Origin: Desulfonema magnum | GTDB lineage: Bacteria > Desulfobacterota > Desulfobacteria > Desulfobacterales > 4be13 | Reading direction: 5' to 3' | NCBI RefSeq assembly: GCF_017377395.1 | Contig: NZ_CP061800.1 | Location: 2,108,001-2,172,000 of the forward strand | Length of the DNA stretch: 64,000 nucleotides | The notes under the pieces: generated by a model | Database searches by the model: none | Told to the model about the DNA's origin: nothing | The model's input: the letters and a program-made list of their open reading frames with translations, nothing else | Program-made: the position numbers and the translations under genes | Part shown: piece by piece, positions 56,553 to 64,000 of the stretch | Layout of the letters: every line of letters begins with the position of its first letter | Numbering within the stretch: the stretch's first letter is position 1

Positions 56553-57203
56553 TTAGTGACCTTTGAAAATTTTTTCCATATGGGCTACGGTCAGATATCC
56601 TTCTTCCCATTCATAAACACCTCTTACCAGTTCCTTTTTAGGTATCCATTCGACAGAAGCCAAAGGGAGGGGGGTACATGAAATGGGAAGAGAAAGCATG
56701 CGGATGCCAGGCGCGACTCTGAGCATGATTCGCGCCCCGCCCTCATATTCCTCTGCGGGAAAGAAAGCATCCCTTTCTTCTTGCGTGAACGAAAAATTTT
56801 TTTTCCCCCCTGCTGTGGGAAGAATATCTCCGTGTGCCGAGGAAACTTTCTCATTTTTCTCATCATCCGTAAGGGAAAAAGAAGGGAGTATTCGAATGAT
56901 TATCAGACGGGTGGAAAGCAGTCTGAAACCGCTTCCTGAAGTTGTGCTTTCCATTCCCATACATTCTTCCAGGGATATTACAGGCACAACTTGATCCCGC
57001 CATATGGTAATCCCTTCTATATAAGGCGATGAAAAGGGAACCGGATGCACGGAGGTGTTTTTTATGATATCTTCCACCTGGCGCACACTGAATAAGAAAA
57101 AGACTTGTCCGCAAGAAAGTTGCGACGGGGTCAGTGCAGGGAAAATGATGACTTTTTGTTCGAATTTTGAGTTATGAGTTCCAAAGGAATTATTTGTTTG
57201 CAT
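56553..57203 (-). CDS. CheW-like coupling protein, divergent
   Basis: 216 residues. CheW-type beta-barrel features are weak but in order: VFFLFSVRQVEDIIKNTSVH, VPFSSPYIEGITIWRDQVVPVISLEE (matching the conserved PxxxxGxxxxRxxxxPVxxL pattern), and LIIIRILPSFS. A later insertion (residues about 110-160) is charged. The C-terminal part (LPLASVEWIPKKELVRGVYE) resembles a second strand set. Overlaps the gene upstream by 14 bases. It probably modulates CheA-receptor coupling. Confidence 0.78.
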   Translation of the reverse strand: MQTNNSFGTHNSKFEQKVIIFPALTPSQLSCGQVFFLFSVRQVEDIIKNTSVHPVPFSSPYIEGITIWRDQVVPVISLEECMGMESTTSGSGFRLLSTRLIIIRILPSFSLTDDEKNEKVSSAHGDILPTAGGKKNFSFTQEERDAFFPAEEYEGGARIMLRVAPGIRMLSLPISCTPLPLASVEWIPKKELVRGVYEWEEGYLTVAHMEKIFKGH

Positions 57204-57942
57204 TTTTCAGACTCTTTTCTGCCATCCTTTTTCTCAGGATTTCTCCCACCTTTCCTATTTCACAAGTAATGCTTTCCTCAAGAATCCGAGCGGATATACG
57301 CATGATCATATCTGAAATCGTCTCCTCATCGATCATCTGGGTCAGAAAGCTTTCCAGTTTTTCAGAATCAATATGTTGTTTAAAAAGGAGCTGAAGATCA
57401 TTCTCTGCCAGTGGCGAAGGGGATTTGATATCAGCATCAGGACGGGTCTCCAATGAATCAGCTTCCATAAATTCACATTCCTCCTGAATGGAAGGCGGAC
57501 GAAGCTCCGGACAAAGCGTTTCTGCATCCGGTGTTCTGTCTTCCATATTCAATGATTCAATTCCTTTCGGATTTAAAAGGAGAATGAGATGATTATTTTG
57601 TTTCAGGACACGTGGGAAACAATTCAGTGAAGGCCCCTTGAAAATAGGCGAAAGCCATTTTATCTGCTCATTACTGACCGAAACCACGCCATCCACATGA
57701 TCCACTTTCAGCCCTAGGGAATATTCCTCATTGCCCACAATCATTATTTTTTTACTTCCCGGATGATGCGAAGATGAATCTTGTCCCAGCATAAGAGAAA
57801 GATCATATATCGGAATGTTTTCCCCTGCCCCTTGTTCCAGGAAACGCTTTGCTCTGTGTATGCTTTTGACAAGCGGTAAATCCAAACCAAATTGTCTGTT
57901 TCCTACCTGAAAAAGCAATAATTCCTTTTGTTCGTTTGTCAT
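57190..57942 (-). CDS. CheW-like domain protein with C-terminal extension
   Basis: 250 residues. The N-terminal CheW-like domain: LLLFQVGNRQFGLDLPLVKS, IPIYDLSLMLGQD, IMIVGNEEYSLGLKVDHVDG and VLKQNNHLILLLNP. The C-terminal 100 residues are acidic then helical (LFKQHIDSEKLESFLTQMID) and unrelated to CheW. The start at 57942 has no Shine-Dalgarno; heptamer-type DNA (GAAATTT runs, then CATTTGTCATTTG) abuts the ATG. Confidence 0.78.
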   Translation of the reverse strand: MTNEQKELLLFQVGNRQFGLDLPLVKSIHRAKRFLEQGAGENIPIYDLSLMLGQDSSSHHPGSKKIMIVGNEEYSLGLKVDHVDGVVSVSNEQIKWLSPIFKGPSLNCFPRVLKQNNHLILLLNPKGIESLNMEDRTPDAETLCPELRPPSIQEECEFMEADSLETRPDADIKSPSPLAENDLQLLFKQHIDSEKLESFLTQMIDEETISDMIMRISARILEESITCEIGKVGEILRKRMAEKSLKNANK

Positions 57943-57979
57943 TTGTCATTTGAAATTTGAAATTTGAAATTTCAAGTTT

Positions 57980-58432
57980 TTATTTTCCGCAGCAATGCTT
58001 GTATTTTTTACCGCTTCCGCAAGGACAGGGTTCATTTCTGCCAACTTTCCGTGTGTTTATAACAGTAAGCTTCTTTCTGTCTGATATGTTAATTTTATTT
58101 AATCTTTCATCATATTCATCATCTTCTTCCTCATATTCCTCATCCTCATCCTCCTCCTCCTCATCATCATCATATTCATCGTCTTCATAATAATAGTGAG
58201 GAAATCTTCTTGGGTTGATTAGCAACTTAGCCATTGGTTCACCAACCAATAGGACGGAAATAATAAAAGCAAAAACAAACGTGGAACCCATGGAAAGCAG
58301 GGACGCTTGAAATAATGTCAATGGAACGATCAGAGAAAGGACATACCCACCTCCGATAAACAGTGCCGCGGAAATAATAATCACAAGGACTATCAGCACA
58401 GGAACAGCTAATATTTTGAGTAAAGTTGCCAT
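57980..58432 (-). CDS. Membrane protein with acidic linker and SEC-C zinc motif
   Basis: 150 residues. Two hydrophobic helices ([20 protein letters not shown] and [17 protein letters not shown] region), a Tyr/Asp/Glu-rich linker of about 35 residues, and a C-terminal SEC-C motif, [18 protein letters not shown], nearly identical to the SecA tail in this window. The motif binds zinc and in SecA contacts SecB and ribosomes. No named family recognised for the whole protein. It lies between the CheA and CheW-like genes. Confidence 0.8.
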   Translation of the reverse strand: MATLLKILAVPVLIVLVIIISAALFIGGGYVLSLIVPLTLFQASLLSMGSTFVFAFIISVLLVGEPMAKLLINPRRFPHYYYEDDEYDDDEEEEDEDEEYEEEDDEYDERLNKINISDRKKLTVINTRKVGRNEPCPCGSGKKYKHCCGK

Positions 58433-58520
58433 AGGTTTCAGTTTCCTTTCAGACGATATAAGAAATTATAACATTTCTTGATTCTAAAAAATTTACAGTG
58501 ATCAGTTTCCAGTTTCAAGC

Positions 58521-58715
58521 CTGATTATAACGGATTTTAGAGCCCCTTCGACAGGCTCAGGGGGCTATGATCCGACAGGCTCAGGGGGCTATGATCGTCC
58601 GTTGAGCTGTCCAAACGGGCATTCCTGGACTATGATCGTCCGTTGAGCTTGTCCAAACGGGCATTCCACTCTCTTCGGGGCGGGACCCGGCCTCCCCAAA
58701 ATCCGTTATAGTCAG
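58521..58715. mobile_element. Miniature element family C, copy C2 (195 bp)
   Basis: Ends CTGATTATAACGGATTTT and the inverse, with inner direct repeats of GGGGCTATGATC and GTCCGTTGAGCT. It is flanked by an 8-bp duplication TTTCAAGC at 58513-58520 and 58716-58723, which overlaps the stop codon of the CheA gene. Confidence 0.82.
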
Positions 58716-58717
58716 TT

Positions 58718-61700
58718 TCAAGCCTCCCGGCCTGTCAGTTTTAGGACAAGCTCAATAAATTCATTATCATTATAAGGTTTGATAACAAACCCTTTTACCC
58801 CCAGCGAGATGGCTTTATCCCGATGCTTTGCTGCTGTCCTTGATGTCAGCATAACAACCGGGATGTTCTCATAAGCAGGCTGAACCCTGATGACGCTGAG
58901 AAATTCATAGCCATTCATACGCGGCATCTCAATATCAAGCACAATCATATCCGGCCGGCTGTTTCTCAGCTTTTCCAGCGCGTCAATACCGTCTTTGGCA
59001 GTCACCACTTTCCATCCCTGATCTTTCATCAACCTGGAAACTACCTGTCTGATACTGACAGAATCATCCACCACCATGATCTCCGGTGGTTTTTCTGTCA
59101 TAAGATTCTCCATCGAAGTCATGGTTTCGGCGGATATTTCCGTCATTTGCGTTTGCAGAATTTCTTCCACATTCAGTATGGGAACCACGCTCCCGTCCCC
59201 CAGAATGGTCACTCCGGACACGCCTTTTACATAACGAAGATGTGAGCCTGTACTTTTAATAACAATCTCCCGCTGACCTATCAGCGTGCCAATCACGATG
59301 ACTCCCCGCCTGCCCCCGGACTCGGCTACCAGTACAAGCGGATGATCTGATCTCGTTGAAATGCCGAGCCCCCCCTCCGGTGTGTCATTATAAAACGATT
59401 TTTCCGCATCCTCTTTTACCATATTCAGAACACGGGTCAGGTAATAAAGCGGTAAAATTTCGTCACCGATCTTCACCACTTTTTCTATTTCGTGTGTGAT
59501 GTTACGCGGGTCAATGCGAAGGATTTCCTTTATCTCATTCAGTGCCACGGCAAAGGTCTGTCCTCCGGCTGTGAATAATAATGCCTTGACCACTGCCAGT
59601 GTCAGGGGAATGCGAATCGTAAACTGTGTACCCTTGTCTTTCCACGAAGCGACTCTTATAACGCCTTTAAGTTCATTAATATTTTCTTTGACAACGTCCA
59701 TTCCTATGCCGCGGCCTGATATTTCGCTGATTTTTTCACGAGTGGAGAATCCGGGTTGAAAGATGAGATTTGCCAGCTCATCTTCGGACATTTCATTTAC
59801 GTTGTCTGACAGACCGGCTTTACGGGCAGCCATCCTGAGAGACTCATAATTCAGCCCTCCGCCGTCATCTGCAACGCGTATGACGACCTGGTTTCCCTCA
59901 CGAAGGGCTGACAGTTTCACAGTTCCGAACAGAGGTTTTCCTAAATTCCGGCGAATTTCCGGAGATTCAATGCCATGATCCGAGGCATTCCTGACTATAT
60001 GCATCAGAGGGTCTGTGATTTTTTCCCATATGACTCTGTCCAACTCAATATCCGCCCCTTCTATGATCAGCCTGATTTTTTTTCCCAGTTTGCCGGCAAC
60101 TTCATGGACGGTCCGGCGCAGTTTGTTGGCGATGGTCTGCATGGGGGTCATGCGAACCCGCATCATTTTATTCTGGAGTTCACTGAGAATGACCCGATTC
60201 CGACTGAGATGACCGTCAAACTCGCTGTAAATATTCGCCAAGTTTGTGTTAATCGCCCCGACATCAATAACGGATTCATTGAGCGTGCGAATAATGAGGC
60301 TGAGTTCGGAATAGCGATCCAGTTCAAGGGTATCAAAGTCTCGGAACGCGGAATCCCGAAGTTCGGACCTCGGTGTCCGAAGGTGTTCCAGGGCCTTCAC
60401 CTCATAACCGACTTCCATCTCTCTGGCGATATCTCTCAGCCGGTTACGGGATAATTCGAGTTCATTTATGGCATTCATGAAGCTGTCCATTTTTTGCTCA
60501 AATGCGCTTGAGACAATAATCAGCTCACCTGCGAGATTCACCAGATCATCCACTCGCTCCGTTACCACCCTCAGCGTTTTGGTTTGGTACGAAGGCATAT
60601 CCGGCCCGATGTCATGTTCTGACACATCATCGAACAATTCATAACAGACAGGTGAGGGCTCGCCGCTTTCATCCCGGGCCACACCGGTCTCTTTCTCAGC
60701 CATCACTGTCAGATCATCTGTTTCTCCGACATCGGTATCAGGGGAATATAAACCGCTGTTCCCCATGATTTCCTGGTATTGCTCTTTTAACAACCGGGCT
60801 TTTGAAGCATGTGCATTCTGGGGCTGTGCAATAATACGCCCCAGCAGGTCCGCGGACTCTCCCAGCACAGACACAATTTCCGGGGTGATTTGTTCTGCTC
60901 TCTCATAAAGCCAGTCCAAAAGGTCCTCCGCATTGTGAGCAAACGCGGAAATATTCGGGATTCCGATCACGGCCGAGGCCCCTTTCAGCGTGTGTACAGA
61001 ACGCCTGAGCTGACATATGGCCTCTTTCTGAGACGGCGATATGGTGACTGGCTCGATGATCTGAGATTCAAGGAGATTCAGAGACCGCTCCATATATTGA
61101 AAATGTTCCTCAGCTTCTTCATAAAAGCTGTCCAGCAGTTCAGGCAGGGGGTCATCCGGGGAGTGCCAGGTGACTTCCGAGCCAGTTTTTTCTTCTAAAT
61201 TTTCAATACCTGCATCAGCCTCCGGAGCGGATTCCAAAAGGGCGATTAAAGCTTCTTCGTCCTCATACGGATCCGCCGGAAGATTCTCCTCCTCACCGAG
61301 GCCCACCTCAAATTCCTCACCGTACCACAATCTGGCTTCTTCATCTTCCCATGTCCCGGACCTGAATTCTTTTTCCAAATCCCATATGTCGTTGTCTTCC
61401 GGTTCTTCCTGTTCTCTGTCATCAGCCTGAGAAGGACTAAAAGATACCTCTGATACTTCTGTCCGGGCGTCCTCCTCGGGTTCGGTGCCTCCGCCCTCGC
61501 GCTCCGGAACAATTTCCAGAAGCTTCCTCAACGCATCTGCATCGCCGTCCGAGGGGAGCATTCGTATGCGTCTGAAAGCCAGGACAGTATCCCTGAGCAT
61601 ATTCTGCGCATCCACTCCTTTTTCGAGGAAATCATCACAATATGTCTGGAAATAATCAACCGTTCGAAACATTATCCGAAAGATTTCATCCGTGAAAGCA

Positions 61701-61945
61701 AGTTGCTCCGCGATAATATCGTCAAGCGCATCTTCCATCTGGCAGGCAATATGGCTTAATCCGTATATTCCCACCATTGCGGATGCTCCTTTTATCGTGT
61801 GAACCAGCCTGTAGGTCTCCTCAAGCACTTCACTCTGATCAGGTCTTTCCTCGAGGGTTTCTAATCCCTGTATCAGGGAAGGAATATAAGTTTTTACTTC
61901 TTCAATATATCCTTGCACAATCTCATCACAGGATGACCTGGGCAT
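58718..61945 (-). CDS. Hybrid CheA histidine kinase (ChpA-like)
   Basis: 1075 residues from ATG 61945 (AAAGGAG). Two Hpt domains: VHTIKGASAMVG with His at about residue 49, and VHTLKGASAVIG around residue 340. Then a dimerisation domain, the ATPase with HIVRNASDHGIESPE, ADDGGGLN and FSTREKISEISGRGIGMDVV, a CheW-like domain, and a receiver domain (EIMVVDDSVS, MIVLDIEMPRMNG, MLTSR, KPYND). This architecture matches ChpA/FrzE-type kinases of twitching or gliding motility systems. It phosphorylates the two single-domain regulators nearby. Element C2 is inserted right at its stop. Confidence 0.95.
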   Translation of the reverse strand: MPRSSCDEIVQGYIEEVKTYIPSLIQGLETLEERPDQSEVLEETYRLVHTIKGASAMVGIYGLSHIACQMEDALDDIIAEQLAFTDEIFRIMFRTVDYFQTYCDDFLEKGVDAQNMLRDTVLAFRRIRMLPSDGDADALRKLLEIVPEREGGGTEPEEDARTEVSEVSFSPSQADDREQEEPEDNDIWDLEKEFRSGTWEDEEARLWYGEEFEVGLGEEENLPADPYEDEEALIALLESAPEADAGIENLEEKTGSEVTWHSPDDPLPELLDSFYEEAEEHFQYMERSLNLLESQIIEPVTISPSQKEAICQLRRSVHTLKGASAVIGIPNISAFAHNAEDLLDWLYERAEQITPEIVSVLGESADLLGRIIAQPQNAHASKARLLKEQYQEIMGNSGLYSPDTDVGETDDLTVMAEKETGVARDESGEPSPVCYELFDDVSEHDIGPDMPSYQTKTLRVVTERVDDLVNLAGELIIVSSAFEQKMDSFMNAINELELSRNRLRDIAREMEVGYEVKALEHLRTPRSELRDSAFRDFDTLELDRYSELSLIIRTLNESVIDVGAINTNLANIYSEFDGHLSRNRVILSELQNKMMRVRMTPMQTIANKLRRTVHEVAGKLGKKIRLIIEGADIELDRVIWEKITDPLMHIVRNASDHGIESPEIRRNLGKPLFGTVKLSALREGNQVVIRVADDGGGLNYESLRMAARKAGLSDNVNEMSEDELANLIFQPGFSTREKISEISGRGIGMDVVKENINELKGVIRVASWKDKGTQFTIRIPLTLAVVKALLFTAGGQTFAVALNEIKEILRIDPRNITHEIEKVVKIGDEILPLYYLTRVLNMVKEDAEKSFYNDTPEGGLGISTRSDHPLVLVAESGGRRGVIVIGTLIGQREIVIKSTGSHLRYVKGVSGVTILGDGSVVPILNVEEILQTQMTEISAETMTSMENLMTEKPPEIMVVDDSVSIRQVVSRLMKDQGWKVVTAKDGIDALEKLRNSRPDMIVLDIEMPRMNGYEFLSVIRVQPAYENIPVVMLTSRTAAKHRDKAISLGVKGFVIKPYNDNEFIELVLKLTGREA

Positions 61946-62051
61946 GAAAAACTCCTTTTTCAGATGTCGGTTGTCGGCTGTCAGCCGGCAGTCCTCAGTC
62001 TTGTGCGGTACAATAAGACACAATCTTCCCCGGACAAATATTATTTTAAAT

Positions 62052-62490
62052 TGTAAGTACCCGATCAAAAATCTTTTATCAGTAGATCGAAAAATTTCCG
62101 GATTGTATGCGGGACAGCAAAGAAACCCGGCTTTTTTTTTCAGGACGGAACGCTCTCCCGCCGGAAAAAGCCGGGTTTCTCCCCATACGCATCAAGTTAA
62201 GGAGGTAACATACTGATTTTGTCAGATCAGACTGAATGGCAGCCGAAATGCAAAACCTTGATTTTCGGGAGTTCCGGAATCATAAAAATCCTTAGCCTGA
62301 TGCATATGGGGTTTCTCCCCCGTCCGCCCTGTGACAGCCTGAAAACTTTTCGATCTACTGTTTATACATCTTTTTTTCTGTGAACGGCGGAGAAACCCGG
62401 CTTTCTCCCTCACGGGAGGCGGATCATTCCGGGGAAAAAAGCCGGGTTTCTTTCCCGGGCAAATATCGAAAACTTATGGTTAGGTACTTA
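62052..62490. repeat. Composite of repeat family D with a nested miniature element
   Basis: Begins TAAGTACCCGATCAAAAA and ends TTAGGTACTTA. It contains two GAAACCCGGCTTT/AAAAGCCGGGTTTC stem pairs and the motif CAGTAGATCGAAAAA with its inverse near 62340. Element A4 (62184-62308) has inserted into one GGGTTTCTCCC arm. The gap 61946-62697 holds no gene. Confidence 0.65.
62184..62308. mobile_element. Miniature element family A, variant A4 (125 bp)
   Basis: Left end CATACGCATCAAGTTAAGGA, right end CTTAGCCTGATGCATATG. Perfect 11-bp duplication GGGTTTCTCCC at 62173-62183 and 62309-62319. The inside differs from A1-A3. The left end matches the IS4-family element end at 16 of 20 positions. Confidence 0.85.
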
Positions 62491-62557
62491 TCAGTCAGTA
62501 ACAGTTAATCTCTCATAACTGATACGTGACAACTCATAACAAAGGGTTTTTTTCAAA

Positions 62558-62677
62558 AATAAAATACCCGAAATGCAGAGCGGCCGAGGCAAAGCCCTGC
62601 CGGATATTCTGTCCGCCTATCCGCGTAAGGCAGGCATTGCCGCACCTGCCCCGGAACCTGAATTCGGGTATTTTATT
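62558..62677. repeat. Inverted repeat with 15-bp perfect arms
   Basis: AATAAAATACCCGAA and its exact inverse enclose 90 bp that include GCGGCCGAGGCAAAGCCCTG. Located between the cheW and cheA genes. It could terminate leftward transcripts or be another element. Confidence 0.6.
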
Positions 62678-62697
62678 ATGTGAAGTTCCCTAATTTC

Positions 62698-63315
62698 TTA
62701 TTCTGTTCTGAAAGCAGTCATGCGGTCGGAAGACAAAAACTTATCTATGTCAAAAATATTTAACAAAATATCTTCGTTTTTTTCCGTCAGCACAATAACG
62801 TCTGAAATATAAGAAGAAATTTCTCCTTTTTCATAAGGGCTGTTCCGGGCGTTATCCATATCTTTCTGATTCACGGAAAAAATTCCCATAATTCTATCCA
62901 CAATGATCCCTGCTTTCATGTTCTGATTATGTACAATGATGACTCTTTTGGATGTTTCGGACTGATGTTGAGATAATCTGAAAAAGGCTTTGAGATCAAC
63001 AACTGAAATGATCTCTCCTCGTATATTGCTGACACCCAGAACCCAGTCCGGCAAATTGGGCAACGGTGAAATATCCGGTTGGTGACCAATGATTTCCAAA
63101 GCTCCGGAAAGCGGAAAAGCCAGCATAATGTCGTTTAAAAAAAATCTGAGGTACTGTTTGGCGTAAACGGGCACGGAGCTGCCAGACGCAGGTTCAGATT
63201 TCTCAGCAGCCTGGTCTGTCTTCATGTCAATTTCAGCAATCAGATCCTCCAGAGGGATAGCGGTCCGGTCTTGGATATCTTTTTTAACCATGTATAAAGA
63301 TTTATCTCCTGGCAT
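62698..63315 (-). CDS. cheW: CheW chemotaxis coupling protein
   Basis: 205 residues from ATG 63315 (an ATG at 63291 is an alternative; neither has an ideally spaced ribosome site). CheW domain from about residue 50: YLRFFLNDIMLAFPLSGALE, ISPLPNLPDWVLGVSNIRGE and IISVVDLKAFF with the conserved PxxPxWVxGVxNxRGxxxxVxDL pattern, then VIIVHNQNMKAGIIVDRIMG. It links receptor and CheA. It lies between a response regulator and the kinase gene. Confidence 0.92.
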   Translation of the reverse strand: MPGDKSLYMVKKDIQDRTAIPLEDLIAEIDMKTDQAAEKSEPASGSSVPVYAKQYLRFFLNDIMLAFPLSGALEIIGHQPDISPLPNLPDWVLGVSNIRGEIISVVDLKAFFRLSQHQSETSKRVIIVHNQNMKAGIIVDRIMGIFSVNQKDMDNARNSPYEKGEISSYISDVIVLTEKNEDILLNIFDIDKFLSSDRMTAFRTE

Positions 63316-63377
63316 TTGGTGTTATTGGCTTCTGAGAAATGTTTGGCAGATACAGAACAATCCGGACAGTGTGCTTG

Positions 63378-63743
63378 TCATAACAGTTTGGCAACAGCAC
63401 TCAGCAGTTCCTCGTTTTTAAAGGGTTTGGTGATATACGCGTCCGCGCCCTGTTTTTTTCCCCAGAATTCATCGCTTTCCTGATTTTTACTGGTACATAA
63501 GATCACCTTGATATTTTTCAGTTCAGGCGATGTTTTGATCTTTCTGCAAACCTTGAATCCGTTGAGCTTTGGCATGACCACATCCAAAACAGCCAATGCA
63601 GGTTTCTCAAATTCCACTTTTTGGAAAGCCTCTTCGCCATCTGCTGCTGTCACCACTTCATATCCCTGATTTATGAGGGGCGCACTGACCAGTTTCAAAT
63701 GGGTGGGGCTGTCGTCGGCCACCAAGATTTTATTTTTTCCCAT
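63378..63743 (-). CDS. Single-domain response regulator (CheY/PilH-like)
   Basis: 121 residues from ATG 63743 (GAGGAGG). Receiver residues: ILVADDSPTH, LAVLDVVMPKLNG, VILCTSKNQ and AYITKPFKNEEL. It is closely similar to the regulator at 54604-54969, which suggests a PilG/PilH-like pair. First gene of the visible cluster on the minus strand. Confidence 0.93.
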   Translation of the reverse strand: MGKNKILVADDSPTHLKLVSAPLINQGYEVVTAADGEEAFQKVEFEKPALAVLDVVMPKLNGFKVCRKIKTSPELKNIKVILCTSKNQESDEFWGKKQGADAYITKPFKNEELLSAVAKLL

Positions 63744-63754
63744 ATGTCCTCCTC

Positions 63755-63862
63755 TTTGAAATTTGAAATTTGAAACTTGAAACTTGAAACTCGAAACTTG
63801 AAACTCGAAACTCGAAACTTGAAACTTGAAACTTGAAACTTGAAACTTGAAACTTGAAATTT
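63755..63862. repeat. Heptamer array (GAAACTT-type)
   Basis: About 15 tandem copies of a seven-base unit, GAAACTT with variants GAAATTT and GAAACTC. It ends 12 bases before the start of the response-regulator gene. Confidence 0.85.
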
Positions 63863-63901
63863 GGATGTCCGGCGGATTTTCTTAGGGAAGTCCAATAAAT
63901 A

Positions 63902-64000
63902 CTGATTATAACGGATGTAGGGGAGGCCGACCAAACCCCGCAGGGGCGGCATATTTGTAGCAGCAGGTTTGCAGGTCCCCGCCAAACCCCGCAGGGGCGG
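63902..64000. mobile_element. Miniature element family C, copy C3 (cut by window end)
   Basis: Starts CTGATTATAACGGATGTAGG and continues with GGCATATTTGTAGC and CCCGCAGGGGCGG, as in C1. The right end is outside the window. Confidence 0.75.

Noticed and set aside
1..64000. tRNA, rRNA or known riboswitch
   Set aside because: Looked for T-loop-like GGTTCGA motifs and conserved rRNA blocks in the gaps and saw none that fold convincingly; an FMN element before ribH was also not seen.

Overview
The gene content suggests a Desulfobacterota bacterium of the Desulfobacteraceae type, perhaps a gliding filamentous Desulfonema-like organism. This is inference from MglA/roadblock GTPase genes, a Pil-Chp-like chemosensory cluster, a dockerin-bearing secreted protein, tandem ABC_sub_bind proteins, a TrpB2-type synthase, and intergenic DNA loaded with miniature mobile elements. 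No rRNA or tRNA gene was recognised.

Layout. 1-5.4 kb (minus): start of a membrane sensor, two tandem ABC_sub_bind proteins plus the tail of a lost third copy, a metallophosphoesterase and a glycosyltransferase. 5.4-10 kb (plus): a signalling operon made by tandem duplication of a [MglA-like GTPase - roadblock] pair. The first GTPase is decayed; two roadblock genes, one GTPase, an acidic helical protein and a zinc-ribbon/FHA protein remain. 10-13.1 kb (minus): a RecA/KaiC-like ATPase and EF-G. 13.1-21.2 kb: a short Tad/Flp pilus locus behind duplicated sigma-54 promoter sites. Both CpaB genes are broken, one by a 171-bp miniature element and one by an IS1-family element; reading across each insertion restores an open frame. 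21.2-31 kb: accessory DNA with a palindromic repeat array, a secreted protein with an in-frame amber codon, a dockerin protein, an IS4-family element, an OmpA-like gene with a frameshift, two PIN-type toxin-antitoxin pairs, and a 5'-truncated FGE-fold gene whose C-terminus looks like a diversity-generating-retroelement variable region.

31-43.3 kb: an LPP20-like exported protein, a cNMP/CBS/DUF294 regulator, an M23 peptidase, a ten-copy regular repeat array before secA, then secA, clpS and clpA. 43.3-51 kb: a third toxin-antitoxin pair, ribH-nusB, trpB2, a small Cys-rich protein, an MBL-fold hydrolase and a B12-binding radical SAM enzyme. 51-63.8 kb (minus): a chemosensory cluster with two single-domain response regulators, CheW, a hybrid CheA with two Hpt domains, two divergent CheW-like proteins, a large double-Cache chemoreceptor, plus an M16 peptidase and a membrane protein with a SEC-C zinc tail.

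How it fits together: the GTPase/roadblock/FHA operon, the Tad locus and the chemosensory cluster could all serve surface motility or attachment, though the Tad locus appears to be decaying. The unifying structural theme is mobile DNA. Several miniature-element families share the terminal-repeat pattern of the resident IS4-family element and make about 10-11 bp target duplications, so one transposase type may have mobilised them all.
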